A stretch of 64,000 bases of DNA, taken from positions 1 to 64,000 of the forward strand of contig NZ_ATYW01000024.1 of NCBI RefSeq assembly GCF_000427885.1. The letters are read 5' to 3'. The notes beneath the pieces are model-generated. The model ran no database searches, had not been told where the DNA came from, and was given only the letters and a program-made list of their open reading frames with translations. The translations under genes and the position numbers were made by a program. Source of the stretch: Glycomyces tenuis DSM 44171. Its GTDB lineage: Bacteria; Actinomycetota; Actinomycetes; Mycobacteriales; Micromonosporaceae. Each line of letters begins with the position of its first letter. Position 1 is the first letter of the stretch. Shown one piece after another: positions 9,274-18,298 of the stretch.

Positions 9274-9786
9274 ATGCGAGAACCCTCTTCCCCCGTCTTC
9301 GCGATCCGGCCGGTGAGCGAGGCCGAGCACGCGGTGCTCGGCGACATGATCGTGAGCGCCTATCTCAAGGACGGCTTCCTGCGCGGCGCGGACGATCCGT
9401 ACGCCGCCTTCCTGCGGGACGTCGGCTCACGCGTCGTCGGGGGCGCCGAGGTGCTCGTGGCCGCCGACGGCGACCGGGTGCTCGGCGGCGTGACGCTGGT
9501 GCCGCCCGGCAGCCCCCTGGCCGAGCTCGCCGGGGCCGGGGAGGCCGAGATCCGCGCGCTCGCGGTCGATCCGGCGGGGCGGACGCGCGGGGTCGGCACG
9601 GCGCTCGCCACGGCCTGCGTCGAACGCGCCCGGCGGGCCGAGGCAAAGCGCGTCGTCCTGTGCAGCCAGCGGGAGATGAAGGCGGCGCACCGGATCTACG
9701 AGCGGCTCGGCTTCGAGCGCGCGCCGCGGCTCGACTGGAGGCCGCTGCCGGACGTGCTGCTGTGGGGGTACGCGCTCGAACTCTAG
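9274..9786 (+). CDS. GNAT-family N-acetyltransferase
   Basis: 170 residues from ATG 9274; GTG 9238 would add 12. The acetyl-CoA binding motif A is seen as AEIRALAVDPAGRTRGVGTA, followed by AAHRIYERLGFERA, a standard GNAT C-terminal strand-helix. These cytosolic enzymes move an acetyl group from acetyl-CoA to an amine; the acceptor is unknown. Its TAG stop shares a CTAG with the stop of the convergent sulfotransferase gene, so the two genes meet tail to tail without a gap. It is divergent from mnhA. Confidence 0.85.
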   Translation: MREPSSPVFAIRPVSEAEHAVLGDMIVSAYLKDGFLRGADDPYAAFLRDVGSRVVGGAEVLVAADGDRVLGGVTLVPPGSPLAELAGAGEAEIRALAVDPAGRTRGVGTALATACVERARRAEAKRVVLCSQREMKAAHRIYERLGFERAPRLDWRPLPDVLLWGYALEL

Positions 9787-10982
9787 GCGAGCCCGGCGAT
9801 GAAGCGGCGGTAGTCGCCGAAGGCCCGCTCGATCTCGGCGTCGGTGATGCCGTAGCGGGACAGCTCGTAGTGGTGGCCGCTGCCGCCGGGCCGGTCGAGG
9901 AGCCCTTCGAGGCTGCGCCGCTCCTCCTCGCCCCAGGTGGCGCCGAGGCGTTCGAACAGCTCGGGCAGCCGCCTGCCGGGCGCCTCGGTCAGGTGCCGGT
10001 GGGGCACGTCGACGAGGGTGTCCTCGGGCAGCTCCCGGCGGGCGGCGAAGGCCCGGCCGACGCCGGTGGCGAGCACCCCGAGCCAGGTCCGGCCGATCTG
10101 GTGCGGGTCGACGCGGTGCATGTGCACGGACATGCTGGTCTCGGCCAGGGAGCACATGGAGCCCAGGACCGCGGCCGGGTCGCGGTGGGTCCACACCACC
10201 TGCGCGTCGGGGAAGACCTTGAGCAGCACGTCGAGGTTCCACAGGTGCGCCGGGGACTTGAGGACCCAGCGGCGGCGTTCGCGCCCGTGCTGGAGGACCT
10301 GGAGGGCCTGCTTGAGGTACTGGTAGTCGGGCGTGTAGTCGCGGTCGAGCATCCACTGCTCGTAGCGGGGCATGTGGGCGCGCACGAGGTAGAGCAGGCC
10401 GTGGGGCAGCACGAACACGCACTCCTCGGGGTGCTCGGCGCCGAGCAGGTGGATGTGGCGCATGATCGGCGCGGCCTTGACCGCGCCCTCGGCCACCCGG
10501 GCGGCCCGCTTGATGTACTCGGCTCTGGTCTCCTCCGGGATGTCGCCGAGGTCGGTGTGCAGGAGCTCCCACATCAGCGGGGCGCGGTGCGCGGCGGGCG
10601 AGGCGAGGACGTGGTGGGTGACGGTGGTGCCGGTGCGGGGCATGCCGACGACGACGATGGGGCGCTCGATCGGCTCGTCGGCGATCTCGGGGTGGCGGGC
10701 GTGGAGCCTGCGGATGCGGAAGCGGTTCTCCAGCCGGGTGGTGACGTCCCCGACGGTGCCCGCCCAGCCGCTGGGGGTGAGCCCGTCGACCTCGGCGAAG
10801 CAGCCGAGGAGGAAGCGCATCTCCTCGATGAAGCGCTCGTCGCCCGAGGCGGTGCCGTCGGTCTTCGCCTCGGCCGTGCGGACGGCCCGCTCGACGACCT
10901 TGTCGACCTTGCCCCGCCGGCCCGCGACGGTGGGGGCGAGCACGGTGTTGACGGCCTTGAGCCAAGGGGCGACTCGGTGCAT
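9783..10982 (-). CDS. Sulfotransferase family protein (PAPS-dependent type)
   Basis: 399 residues. The 5'-phosphosulfate-binding P-loop is clear as GMPRTGTT (residues 113-120), and the 3'-phosphate side as VWTHRDPAAVLGSMCSL with the conserved R and S. RRRWVLKSPAHLWNL precedes it, as in the bacterial sulfotransferase family. It probably moves sulfate from PAPS to a lipid, sugar or small-molecule hydroxyl; the acceptor is unknown. ATG 10982 has AAAGGAG about 10 nt upstream. The OafA-like acyltransferase gene lies just upstream on the same strand (86 nt gap), which suggests joint modification of a surface glycan or glycolipid. Confidence 0.85.
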   Translation of the reverse strand: MHRVAPWLKAVNTVLAPTVAGRRGKVDKVVERAVRTAEAKTDGTASGDERFIEEMRFLLGCFAEVDGLTPSGWAGTVGDVTTRLENRFRIRRLHARHPEIADEPIERPIVVVGMPRTGTTVTHHVLASPAAHRAPLMWELLHTDLGDIPEETRAEYIKRAARVAEGAVKAAPIMRHIHLLGAEHPEECVFVLPHGLLYLVRAHMPRYEQWMLDRDYTPDYQYLKQALQVLQHGRERRRWVLKSPAHLWNLDVLLKVFPDAQVVWTHRDPAAVLGSMCSLAETSMSVHMHRVDPHQIGRTWLGVLATGVGRAFAARRELPEDTLVDVPHRHLTEAPGRRLPELFERLGATWGEEERRSLEGLLDRPGGSGHHYELSRYGITDAEIERAFGDYRRFIAGLA

Positions 10983-11068
10983 TGCGGCTTCTCCTTTGGC
11001 GGGCCTTAACGGTGAAGCCAGCTTACATTTGAACGCCCCAATATGGAACCTCTTGCGGGCCAAGGCGT

Positions 11069-13243
11069 TCACCCCGCCTCGGCCCCTCCGGACTCGTCTT
11101 CGAACGGCAGGGCGGCGGCGAGCTGCGGGGCGAGCTCCGCGGCGAAGCGCGAGGACAGGTGGTTGTCGTCGCGGTAGACCAGGAGGTTGCCCACCACGAC
11201 GGGGCACTTGCCCTCTTCGGTGTCGCAGATCCACGGGACCGGGTCGATCACCTGCGCCCCGGCCTCCTCGACCGCCTCCATGGCCCGCTCCCGGCGTTCG
11301 GGGAAGAGCACGGCGTCGTCGAGGTCGTTGACGCACTCGGTGGCGTCCTCCGGATGCTGGGAGAGGCAGTCGGGCACGTTGCCCACGCCCCAGGCGGTGT
11401 CGGCCATGACGTAGACCTCGCCGGCGGCCTCGGTGAGCCGCTCGGTGGTCTCGGTCCAGCCGTCGACCCACGCCTGGTCGGGGTCGTCCTCGAGCAGCTC
11501 CTTGTTGTCCGAGGTGGATGCGAAGACGAGGTCGGGGGCGATGTCGTCGATCTCGTCGAGCGCGTTCTCGCGCCACTCGGTGCACTCGGTGTACTCGCGG
11601 CCGCGCTCGGAGTTGTACTCCTCGACCTCGGGCACGGCGCACGCGGCCTTGGAGAGGACGAGCATCTTCCAGCCCGAGACCTCCGCCAGCTGGTTGAGCG
11701 GCGGGAACCACTGGACCGCGTGGGAGTCGCCGAAGACCACCATGGTCTTGTCGCCGTCGGGGTCGCCGTACCAGCAGTCCTCGGCCAGCTCGGTGGGCTC
11801 CTGCATGGTCACGCAGCCGTCGGCGTAGGGCAGCGGCTTGTCCTCGCGGGCGTTGTCGAGCGGCGGCGTCAGGTTGGCCGGCACATCCCCCACGTCGGAG
11901 GAGTCGTCGATGAGCTGCCACACGGTCAGGTCGTCGCCGGTGACCTCGGCGGCCGTCTCCGCGTCCTGGTTCTGGACGGGCTGGGTGACGGCGATGAACG
12001 AGGCCGCCAGCGCGCACACCATGAGCCCGCCGCCCATGGCGAGGGCGCGCGAGGGCACCTGCACCAGCGGCCTGCGGGTCCGGATCGGGTTCTCGACCAG
12101 GTGGTAGGTGGCGACGGCGAGGATGAACGCGACGACCATCAGCATCAGGAGGTGGCGCACGCGCGGGTCGTCGAGGCCGAGCACGACCGGGCCGATCATG
12201 ATGAGCGGCCAGTGCCACAGGTACAGGCCGTAGGAGATCTTGCCGACGTACTGGGCGGGCGCGATGCCGAGCAGCACCGTCGCGCCGCCGCGGTGGGGGA
12301 CGCATCCGGCGGCGATGACCAGGGCGGCGCCCGCGACGGGGAGGGCGGCGGCGTAGCCGGGGAAGATCGTGCGCTCGTCGAGGACGAACACGGAGGCGAC
12401 GACGAGGGCCAGGCCCGCCCAGGAGGCGAGCGCGGCGAGCGGCGCGGGGACGCGCCGGAGGCGGGCCGCGCCGAGGGCGATGAGCGCGCCGACGGCGAGT
12501 TCCCAGGCGCGCGTGTGGATGCCGAAGTAGGACCAGACGGGGTCGTCGATGGTCTGGGTGGCGCTCAGGTAGAACGAGCCGGCGGCGACGGCGGCCAGGA
12601 ACGCGGCTATGACCACGGTGCGGACGGCACCGCGGTTCGGGCGGGCCTGGAACCTGCCGGGCTTGCCGAACTTGGCGCCGAGCAGGGCGATGGCCAGCAG
12701 GATCAGCGGCCACGCGAGGTAGAACTGCTCTTCGACCGCGAGCGACCAGAAGTGCTGCAGCGGTGAGGGCTCGACGTCCGCGTTGAGGTAGTCGGTGCCC
12801 TCGGCGGCCAGGCGGATGTTGACGACGTTGAGCGCGGCGGCGGCGGTGTCGGCGGCGATCTCGCCGAGTCTGGTGCGCGGCAGCCAGATCCAGGCGGCCG
12901 TGAGCGTCGCCAGCAGGACGACCGCGGCGGCGGGCAGGAGCCGCACGGCACGGCGGGCGTAGAAGCCCGCCAGGGAGATGCGGCCGGTGCGGTCGATCTC
13001 GCGCAGCAGCAGCGAGGTGATCAGGAAGCCGGAGATCACGAAGAACACGTCGACGCCGATGAAGCCGCCCGCCATGTAGGGGAAGCCGATGTGCGCGGCG
13101 ATGACGACGCCCACGGCCACGGCCCGCATGCCCTCGATGTCGGGGCGCCAGTGGCTCGGCCGTTCCTTCGCGGCCGGTTCCTCGGCGGCCTCGCCGTCGT
13201 TCTGCGGTTGTGTCGTCGCTCGTGGTGCGTTGGTCAGACGCAT
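11069..13243 (-). CDS. Membrane O-acyltransferase, OafA/YrhL type with SGNH domain
   Basis: 724 residues. A hydrophilic 30-residue start leads to an acyltransferase-3 domain of about ten membrane helices (about 32-400) opening with RPDIEGMRAVAVGVVI, then GGFIGVDVFFVISGFLIT and FWSLAVEEQFYLAWPL. The extracytoplasmic C-terminal SGNH hydrolase-like domain has the catalytic serine in GDSHAVQW (about residue 503) and the DxxH pair in DDNHLSS (about 690). Such two-part enzymes bring acyl groups across the membrane and put them on surface polysaccharide or lipid sugars. ATG 13243 has CGGAGA upstream. Neighbour: a sulfotransferase gene. Confidence 0.92.
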   Translation of the reverse strand: MRLTNAPRATTQPQNDGEAAEEPAAKERPSHWRPDIEGMRAVAVGVVIAAHIGFPYMAGGFIGVDVFFVISGFLITSLLLREIDRTGRISLAGFYARRAVRLLPAAAVVLLATLTAAWIWLPRTRLGEIAADTAAAALNVVNIRLAAEGTDYLNADVEPSPLQHFWSLAVEEQFYLAWPLILLAIALLGAKFGKPGRFQARPNRGAVRTVVIAAFLAAVAAGSFYLSATQTIDDPVWSYFGIHTRAWELAVGALIALGAARLRRVPAPLAALASWAGLALVVASVFVLDERTIFPGYAAALPVAGAALVIAAGCVPHRGGATVLLGIAPAQYVGKISYGLYLWHWPLIMIGPVVLGLDDPRVRHLLMLMVVAFILAVATYHLVENPIRTRRPLVQVPSRALAMGGGLMVCALAASFIAVTQPVQNQDAETAAEVTGDDLTVWQLIDDSSDVGDVPANLTPPLDNAREDKPLPYADGCVTMQEPTELAEDCWYGDPDGDKTMVVFGDSHAVQWFPPLNQLAEVSGWKMLVLSKAACAVPEVEEYNSERGREYTECTEWRENALDEIDDIAPDLVFASTSDNKELLEDDPDQAWVDGWTETTERLTEAAGEVYVMADTAWGVGNVPDCLSQHPEDATECVNDLDDAVLFPERRERAMEAVEEAGAQVIDPVPWICDTEEGKCPVVVGNLLVYRDDNHLSSRFAAELAPQLAAALPFEDESGGAEAG

Positions 13244-13506
13244 GTATATAGGTCTCCGAACGGTTCACCGGGCAGGGTTTCCCAGTCGGGCATCACTGGG
13301 CTGACAATCGGGGGATCGATACCGGGCGCGGTTGGTGACCATACCATTTTCAACCCATTGGTAACGAGCGGATCGGAGATCGTGGTATTCATCTCATTTG
13401 CACGCCTATGCGATCGCGCCGACCGCTGCGCGGCCGGCGGTCCTCGTCAGTCGGCGTCGTAAGGAAGGAGCGGCGGCCGTATGCCGAAGGAACCGTCCCG
13501 GCGCCG

Positions 13507-13944
13507 TCAATCCACGTCGTAGGGGAGGATCTTGAACGCGTCGAACCCGGCGGTCAGCGGCTTGATCGCCCTGAAGTCGCGCTGGTCGAGGGTGAAGATC
13601 TCGTTCGTGCCATACCGATGAGCCAGGGCTACGCCGATGGTGTCCGCGAGGTCCAGCTCCAGACCGGCGTATTCACCCCGAACCTCATAGGCAGTTTCGA
13701 AATCGTCGACGTCTACCTTGGCAAGGCTGTAGAAGCCGCTTTTGAAGCGGCTCAGCATCGTCTCGAGCACCGCCGTCGCGAAGCCGAACCCCCTTTCCCT
13801 CCTTGTGAGGTAATCAAGTTCGGTGAGCACCAACGGGGAGATCAGCAGCGTCCTGGTGTCCACGACGCGCGCGGCCGCCTCGTGCACCTGGTCGTTCTCG
13901 TCAAAGGCGGCCAGGAGCCCGGAAGTGTCGGCGACCACGATCAC
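13507..13944 (-). CDS. vapC: PIN-domain toxin (VapC family)
   Basis: 145 residues with the PIN RNase fold. The acidic residues are seen at VVADTSGLLAAF (D6), PLVLTELDYL (E), and ELDLADTIGVALAHRYG plus TLDQRDF (C-terminal Asp cluster). VapC toxins cut tRNA or rRNA under stress; the target is unknown. GTG 13944 overlaps the antitoxin stop (GTGA), so the pair is translationally coupled in the usual antitoxin-first order. GC is slightly lower than in the surrounding genes, as expected for a mobile module. Confidence 0.88.
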   Translation of the reverse strand: MIVVADTSGLLAAFDENDQVHEAAARVVDTRTLLISPLVLTELDYLTRRERGFGFATAVLETMLSRFKSGFYSLAKVDVDDFETAYEVRGEYAGLELDLADTIGVALAHRYGTNEIFTLDQRDFRAIKPLTAGFDAFKILPYDVD

Positions 13945-14186
13945 CGCTTGGACACCCGCCGCTTCATGCTCTGGTAGATCGCCTCGTCCATCTCCTCGAC
14001 AGTCATGGGCTTCATGCTCTTGAACGTGGGAAACGGCTTCGGACGCTCCTCTCGCCGGGCTTCCTCGATGCCCTTGGCCAGGTAGCGCCGAATGAGCTCG
14101 GCCTTGGTCACTCCGGTGGAGCGAGCGATCGCCGCGAGGCGAAGCTCCATCTCCTCATCGAGGTAAACCGTGTTTTTGCGTCTCAT
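13941..14186 (-). CDS. vapB: Ribbon-helix-helix antitoxin (VapB-like)
   Basis: 81 residues. The N-terminal part (KNTVYLDEEMELRLAAIA, then TGVTKAELIRRYLAKGIEEA) is a ribbon-helix-helix DNA-binding dimer. The C-terminal half, rich in Lys/Pro/Met, would wrap the toxin. It neutralises the downstream PIN protein and probably represses its own promoter through the dyad at 14194-14228, which lies just upstream of the ATG. The first gene of a two-gene operon; a 4-nt overlap with vapC. Confidence 0.85.
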   Translation of the reverse strand: MRRKNTVYLDEEMELRLAAIARSTGVTKAELIRRYLAKGIEEARREERPKPFPTFKSMKPMTVEEMDEAIYQSMKRRVSKR

Positions 14187-14193
14187 GAGTGAA

Positions 14194-14228
14194 TGGTACC
14201 ACCCATAGGCATCGCATAGGTGGTACCA
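14194..14228 (-). promoter_or_regulatory. Dyad operator upstream of the vapBC pair
   Basis: Perfect 10-nt inverted repeats TGGTACCACC (14194-14203) and GGTGGTACCA (14219-14228), separated by 15 nt, lie 8 nt before the antitoxin ATG on the minus strand. Position and symmetry fit an autoregulatory operator for the ribbon-helix-helix antitoxin. The arms are themselves centred on a GGTACC palindrome. Confidence 0.7.
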
Positions 14229-14239
14229 GCCTTCAAACG

Positions 14240-14282
14240 GCGAGAGGGGGCGGCCCGCCTGCGGCGGGCCGCCCCCTCTCGC
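14240..14282 (-). terminator. Strong hairpin downstream of tesB
   Basis: A perfect 20-bp GC-rich stem with a 3-nt loop lies 16 nt beyond the tesB stop, before the vapBC operator. No T-tract is present, as is common for GC-rich actinobacterial terminators. It ends the pyk-tesB transcript. Confidence 0.75.
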
Positions 14283-14298
14283 TGATCGGCTGCTCGGT

Positions 14299-15195
14299 CT
14301 ACGGCACGCCCGGCGGCATCTCCGGGGTCTCGCGCAGCAGGCCCTCCTGGGTGGCCGAGGCGATGTGGAGGCCGTCGCGGTCGAAGAAGCGGCCCTGGGC
14401 CAGGCCGCGGCCGCCGGAAGCCGTCGGCGACTCGGCGTCGTACAGGATCCACTCGTCGGCGCGGAAGGGCCGGTGGAACCACAGCGCGTGGTCCAGGCTC
14501 GTCCCCAGGTAGCCGCCGGGGCCCCACACCGCGCCGTGGCGGCTCAGCACCGAGTCCAGCAGCGTCAGGTCCGAGGCGTAGGTCAGCACGCACACGTGGA
14601 TGAGCGGGTCGTCGGGCAGTTTCCCGTCGGCCTTCATCCACACCCGCTGCCTGGGCTCGGCCGGGCGCTCACCGGAGCGGAAGTAGCCCGATCCGCCCAG
14701 GTAGCGCACGTCGATCGGGCGCGGGATGCGCGCCCACATGCTCAGGCGGTCCGGGTCGGCCTTGAGGCGCTCGGCGATCGTCGGCACGGCCTCGGGGGCC
14801 GGCAGGCCCTCGGGTGCGCCGTCGCCGTGCTCCAGGCCGTCCTCGCCGGTGTGGAAGGACGCCGACATGAAGAAGATCGTGCGCCCGCCCTGGAGGGCCA
14901 CCGTGCGGCGGACCGAGAAGGAGCGGCCGTCGCGGATGTTCTCCACCTGGTAGAGGATCGGCTTCGAAGAGTCCCCCGGCCGCACGAAGTAGCCGTGCAG
15001 GGAGTGGACGCGCCGCTCGGGGGCGACGGTGCGTCCGGCGGCGACGAGCGCCTGCCCGGCCACCTGGCCGCCGAAGACGCGCTGAAGGCCGACCTCGGCC
15101 CGCGGCCCGCGGTACAGGCCGGTGTCGATCTGTTCGAGGTCGAGGACGCCGAGGAGCGAGTCCACGGCGTCCTGGCCGACGAGTACCTCGCCCAC
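14299..15195 (-). CDS. tesB: Acyl-CoA thioesterase II (TesB type)
   Basis: 298 residues, a double hotdog fold. HSLHGYFVRPGDSSKPILYQ and SLDHALWFHRPFRADEWILY are diagnostic, and the catalytic Asp/Thr/Gln set is represented by the D of LDHALWF, the SPTASGGRG segment and the Q of SATQEGLLR. It hydrolyses medium to long acyl-CoA to the fatty acid and CoA in the cytosol. The start is taken as GTG 15195, which overlaps the pyk TAG by one base (TAGTG), so translation should be coupled to pyk. Confidence 0.92.
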   Translation of the reverse strand: MGEVLVGQDAVDSLLGVLDLEQIDTGLYRGPRAEVGLQRVFGGQVAGQALVAAGRTVAPERRVHSLHGYFVRPGDSSKPILYQVENIRDGRSFSVRRTVALQGGRTIFFMSASFHTGEDGLEHGDGAPEGLPAPEAVPTIAERLKADPDRLSMWARIPRPIDVRYLGGSGYFRSGERPAEPRQRVWMKADGKLPDDPLIHVCVLTYASDLTLLDSVLSRHGAVWGPGGYLGTSLDHALWFHRPFRADEWILYDAESPTASGGRGLAQGRFFDRDGLHIASATQEGLLRETPEMPPGVP

Positions 15196-16604
15196 TACGA
15201 GCCGATCTGGTGGACCCGGACGGTGTTGGTCGAGCCCGGCGTGCCGGCCGGGGTGCCCGCCACGATGACGACCAGGTCGCCGGGGGCGGCCAGTCCGTGC
15301 TCCTGCATGGTCTTGTCGACCAGCTGGAACATGGCGTCGGTGTGGTCGACGTGCTCGACGAGGTAGGACTCGGTGCCCCACGACAGCGCCATCTGGTTGC
15401 GCACCGACTCGATCGAGGTCATGCCCACGATCGGCAGGTTCGGCTTGAGGCGGGCCAGGCGCTTGACGGTGTCGCCGGTCTGCGTGAACGCCGCGAGGGC
15501 CTTCGCGCCGATCGAGTCGGCGATCTGGGCGGCGGCGGCGGTGATGGCACCGGGCTTGGTCTTCGGGTCGTGCTCCATGTGGACGACGCCGATGGGGCCG
15601 CTCTCGGTGGTCTCGACGATCTTGGCCATCGTGCGGACGGTCCCGATCGGGTACTTGCCGACCGAGGTCTCGCCGGAGAGCATGACCGCGTCGGTGCCGT
15701 CGAGGACGGCGTTGGCGACGTCGGAGACCTCGGCGCGGGTGGGCCGGGCGTTCTCGATCATCGAGTCGAGCATCTGGGTGGCGACGATGACCGGCTTGGC
15801 GTTCTCGCGGCAGAGGCGGACGATCTCCTTCTGCACGATCGGCACCTCGTCGAGGGGCATCTCGACGCCCAGGTCGCCGCGGGCGACCATGACGCCGTCG
15901 AAGGCGCGCACGACCTCCTCGAGGCGGTCAACGGCCTCGGGCTTCTCGACCTTGGCGATGATCGGGCGCCGCACGCCGACCTCGTCCATGACCTTGTGGC
16001 CGAGGCGGACGTCGTCGGGGTGGCGCACGAACGACATGGCGATGAGGTCCACGCCCAGGTTGAGCGCGAACTTCATGTCGGAGATGTCCTTCTCCGAGAG
16101 GGCGGGCACGGAGATGGCCACGTTCGGCAGGGACAGGCCCTTGTGGTTCGAGACGGGGCCGCCCTCGACGACGAGGCATTCGACGTCGGTCTCGTCGGCG
16201 CCGAGGACCTCCAGGGCCAGCTTGCCGTCGTCGACCAGGAGCCGGTCGCCCTTGGTGACCTCGCCGGGGAGCTTCTTGTAGGTGCACGAGACGCGGTCGT
16301 GGGTGCCCTCGACGTCCTCGGAGGTGATGCGGACGCGGTCGCCGGCGTCCCATTGCTCGGAACCGGTCTCGAAGGTGCCGAGGCGGATCTTGGGGCCCTG
16401 CATGTCGGCCAGGATGGCGACGGGCTTGCCGGCGGCCTCGGCCGCCTCGCGGACCATTTGATAGACGGCCTCGTGATCGGACTGAGTGCCGTGGCTGAAG
16501 TTCATTCGGGCGACGTTCATACCGGCGTCGATCAGGCCGGCCATGCGATCGGGCGTGGCCGTCGCGGGCCCGATGGTGCAGACGATTTTTGCTCTACGAG
16601 TCAC
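15195..16604 (-). CDS. pyk: Pyruvate kinase
   Basis: 469 residues, the normal length. It converts phosphoenolpyruvate plus ADP to pyruvate plus ATP. The N-terminus TKIVCTIGPA-type sequence (RRAKIVCTIGPAT), the substrate/metal loop MNFSHG, the active-site segment IIAKVEKPEAVDRLEEVV with the catalytic Lys, VARGDLGVEMP and the C-terminal regulatory domain are all present. GTG 16604 lacks a strong ribosome site, but TATAAG on the minus strand ends 8 nt upstream, so the transcript may be leaderless or nearly so. It is followed by tesB in an operon. Confidence 0.97.
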   Translation of the reverse strand: MTRRAKIVCTIGPATATPDRMAGLIDAGMNVARMNFSHGTQSDHEAVYQMVREAAEAAGKPVAILADMQGPKIRLGTFETGSEQWDAGDRVRITSEDVEGTHDRVSCTYKKLPGEVTKGDRLLVDDGKLALEVLGADETDVECLVVEGGPVSNHKGLSLPNVAISVPALSEKDISDMKFALNLGVDLIAMSFVRHPDDVRLGHKVMDEVGVRRPIIAKVEKPEAVDRLEEVVRAFDGVMVARGDLGVEMPLDEVPIVQKEIVRLCRENAKPVIVATQMLDSMIENARPTRAEVSDVANAVLDGTDAVMLSGETSVGKYPIGTVRTMAKIVETTESGPIGVVHMEHDPKTKPGAITAAAAQIADSIGAKALAAFTQTGDTVKRLARLKPNLPIVGMTSIESVRNQMALSWGTESYLVEHVDHTDAMFQLVDKTMQEHGLAAPGDLVVIVAGTPAGTPGSTNTVRVHQIGS

Positions 16605-16710
16605 CTTGCGAGCTTATATCGGACGCCGATTCGCACTCGCGAGGTCACCGCAGTTGAGAGGTGGAATTCACCGGGGGGCGAATGGGGTCGGACTGCACAT
16701 TGGAGATAGG

Positions 16711-16818
16711 CGGAATTGCGCGCGGGCGGGCGTGCCGAATGGGCGGCCGTGAAAGCGCCGTCCGGTGGCGGTGGCGCTCGCGGGCCCGAATTCGGCGGGC
16801 CTCCCGCGCGCAATTCCG
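16711..16818. repeat. Inverted repeat between gltD and pyk
   Basis: A perfect 16-nt inverted repeat (16711-16726 with 16803-16818; left arm CGGAATTGCGCGCGGG) encloses about 76 nt. The similarity continues inward with gaps (GCCGAAT-type segments), so the two arms look like inverted copies of a roughly 28-nt unit. It starts 10 nt past the gltD stop and could act as a gltBD terminator, but its long loop is unusual. Confidence 0.6.
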
Positions 16819-16828
16819 GTATTCGCGT

Positions 16829-18298
16829 TCATGCGGTGAGCGGCTGCGCGTCGACGGTGACCGGCTCGGGAAGCGCCACTTCGCCTCCGAGGTACCGGTG
16901 GGCCGCCGCGGCGGCGGCGCGGCCCTCGGCGATCGCCCACACGATCAGCGAGGCGCCGCGGTGGGCGTCGCCGGCCACGAACACGCCGGGCGCGTCGGTC
17001 TGCCAGTCGTCGCCGCACTCGAGGACGCCGCGGCGGTTGCGCTCGATGCCGAGCTGGCGCAGCAGCTGCTGGTCCTCGGTGCCGGCGAAGCCGATCGCCA
17101 GCAGGACCAGGTCGGCCGGGACGATCCGCTCGGTGCCGGGCACCGGGGTGACGACGCGGCGGCCCGAGGACTTGTCGACGGTGACCTCGCTCAGGCGCAT
17201 CTGGCGGACGTGGCCGCGCTCGTCGCCGATGAACTCGGCGGCGGCGCTGCCGTAGTTCCGCTCCCCGCCCTCCTCGTGGGCCGGGTAGTCGCGCACGATG
17301 ACCGGCCAGGTCGGCCACGGGTCGCTCCCGGCGTCCCGCTCCTCGGGCGGCATCGGGTACAGGTCGAGCTGGCGCACCGAGGCCGCGCCCTGCCGGTGGG
17401 CCACGCCCAGGCAGTCCGCGCCGGTGTCGCCGCCGCCGATGATGACCACGTGCTTGCCGCGCGCGTCGATGGGCGCGAACGGGGCCTTGCCCGCCACGAC
17501 CTGGTTGGCGCCGACGAGGTGCTCCATGGCCTGGTGGATCCCGGCGAGCTCGCGGCCGCTCTGGTCGGTCTCGCGGCCTTCGAGGGCGCCGACGGCCAGG
17601 ATGACGGCGTCGTGGCGTTCGCGCAGGTCGTCGGCGGACAGGTCGAAGCCGACGTTGACGCCGCAGGCGAACTCCACCCCCTCGGCCCGCATCTGCGCCA
17701 CGCGGCGGTCGATGTGGTGCTTCTCGAGCTTGAAGTCGGGGATGCCGTAGCGCAGCAGGCCACCGGGCGCGTCATCGCGCTCGTAGACGGTGACGGCGTG
17801 TCCGGCGCGCGCCAGCTGCTGGGCGGCGGCCAGGCCGGCCGGTCCCGAGCCGACGACGGCGACGGACTTGCCGGTGGACCGCTCGGCCGGGCGCGACACG
17901 ACGTTCTGGTCGTCGAAGGCGCGGTCGATGATCTCGACCTCGATGTTCTTGATCGTCACCGGGTCGTCGCCGATGCCGAGCACGCAGGCGGCCTCGCACG
18001 GGGCGGGGCAGAGCCTGCCGGTGAACTCGGGGAAGTTGTTGGTGGCGTGGAGCTGCTCGATCGCGGCGCCCCACTGGTCGGTGCGGGCCAGGTCGTTCCA
18101 CTCCGGGATCCGGTTGCCCAGGGGGCAGCCGTTGTGGCAGAACGGGATGCCGCAGTCCATGCACCTGGAGGCCTGGGCCTTGACCAGTTCGCCGTCGGCG
18201 CGCTCGTAGACCTCGCGGTTGTCGAGGACGCGCAGCGGGATCGGCCGCTTCTTGGGCACTTGGCGGCCGTGTCGGAGGAATCCGCTCGGGTCAGGCAT
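16829..18298 (-). CDS. gltD: Glutamate synthase, small (beta) subunit
   Basis: 489 residues. The N-terminal 4Fe-4S cysteines are in [19 protein letters not shown] and [12 protein letters not shown]. An FAD-binding [17 protein letters not shown] follows near residue 150, then an NADPH-binding [11 protein letters not shown] near 285, and the C-terminal FAD segment [19 protein letters not shown]. It passes electrons from NADPH to the large subunit for making glutamate from glutamine and 2-oxoglutarate. ATG 18298 overlaps the gltB stop by 8 nt, so the two subunits are coupled. Confidence 0.96.
   Translation of the reverse strand: MPDPSGFLRHGRQVPKKRPIPLRVLDNREVYERADGELVKAQASRCMDCGIPFCHNGCPLGNRIPEWNDLARTDQWGAAIEQLHATNNFPEFTGRLCPAPCEAACVLGIGDDPVTIKNIEVEIIDRAFDDQNVVSRPAERSTGKSVAVVGSGPAGLAAAQQLARAGHAVTVYERDDAPGGLLRYGIPDFKLEKHHIDRRVAQMRAEGVEFACGVNVGFDLSADDLRERHDAVILAVGALEGRETDQSGRELAGIHQAMEHLVGANQVVAGKAPFAPIDARGKHVVIIGGGDTGADCLGVAHRQGAASVRQLDLYPMPPEERDAGSDPWPTWPVIVRDYPAHEEGGERNYGSAAAEFIGDERGHVRQMRLSEVTVDKSSGRRVVTPVPGTERIVPADLVLLAIGFAGTEDQQLLRQLGIERNRRGVLECGDDWQTDAPGVFVAGDAHRGASLIVWAIAEGRAAAAAAHRYLGGEVALPEPVTVDAQPLTA

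Noticed and set aside
13481-13522. 13-residue ORF (MPKEPSRRRQSTS) behind AAGGAAGGAG on the plus strand
   Set aside because: A good ribosome site, but it overlaps the vapC 3' end, has no neighbour or property to suggest a function, and is likely by chance or a remnant.
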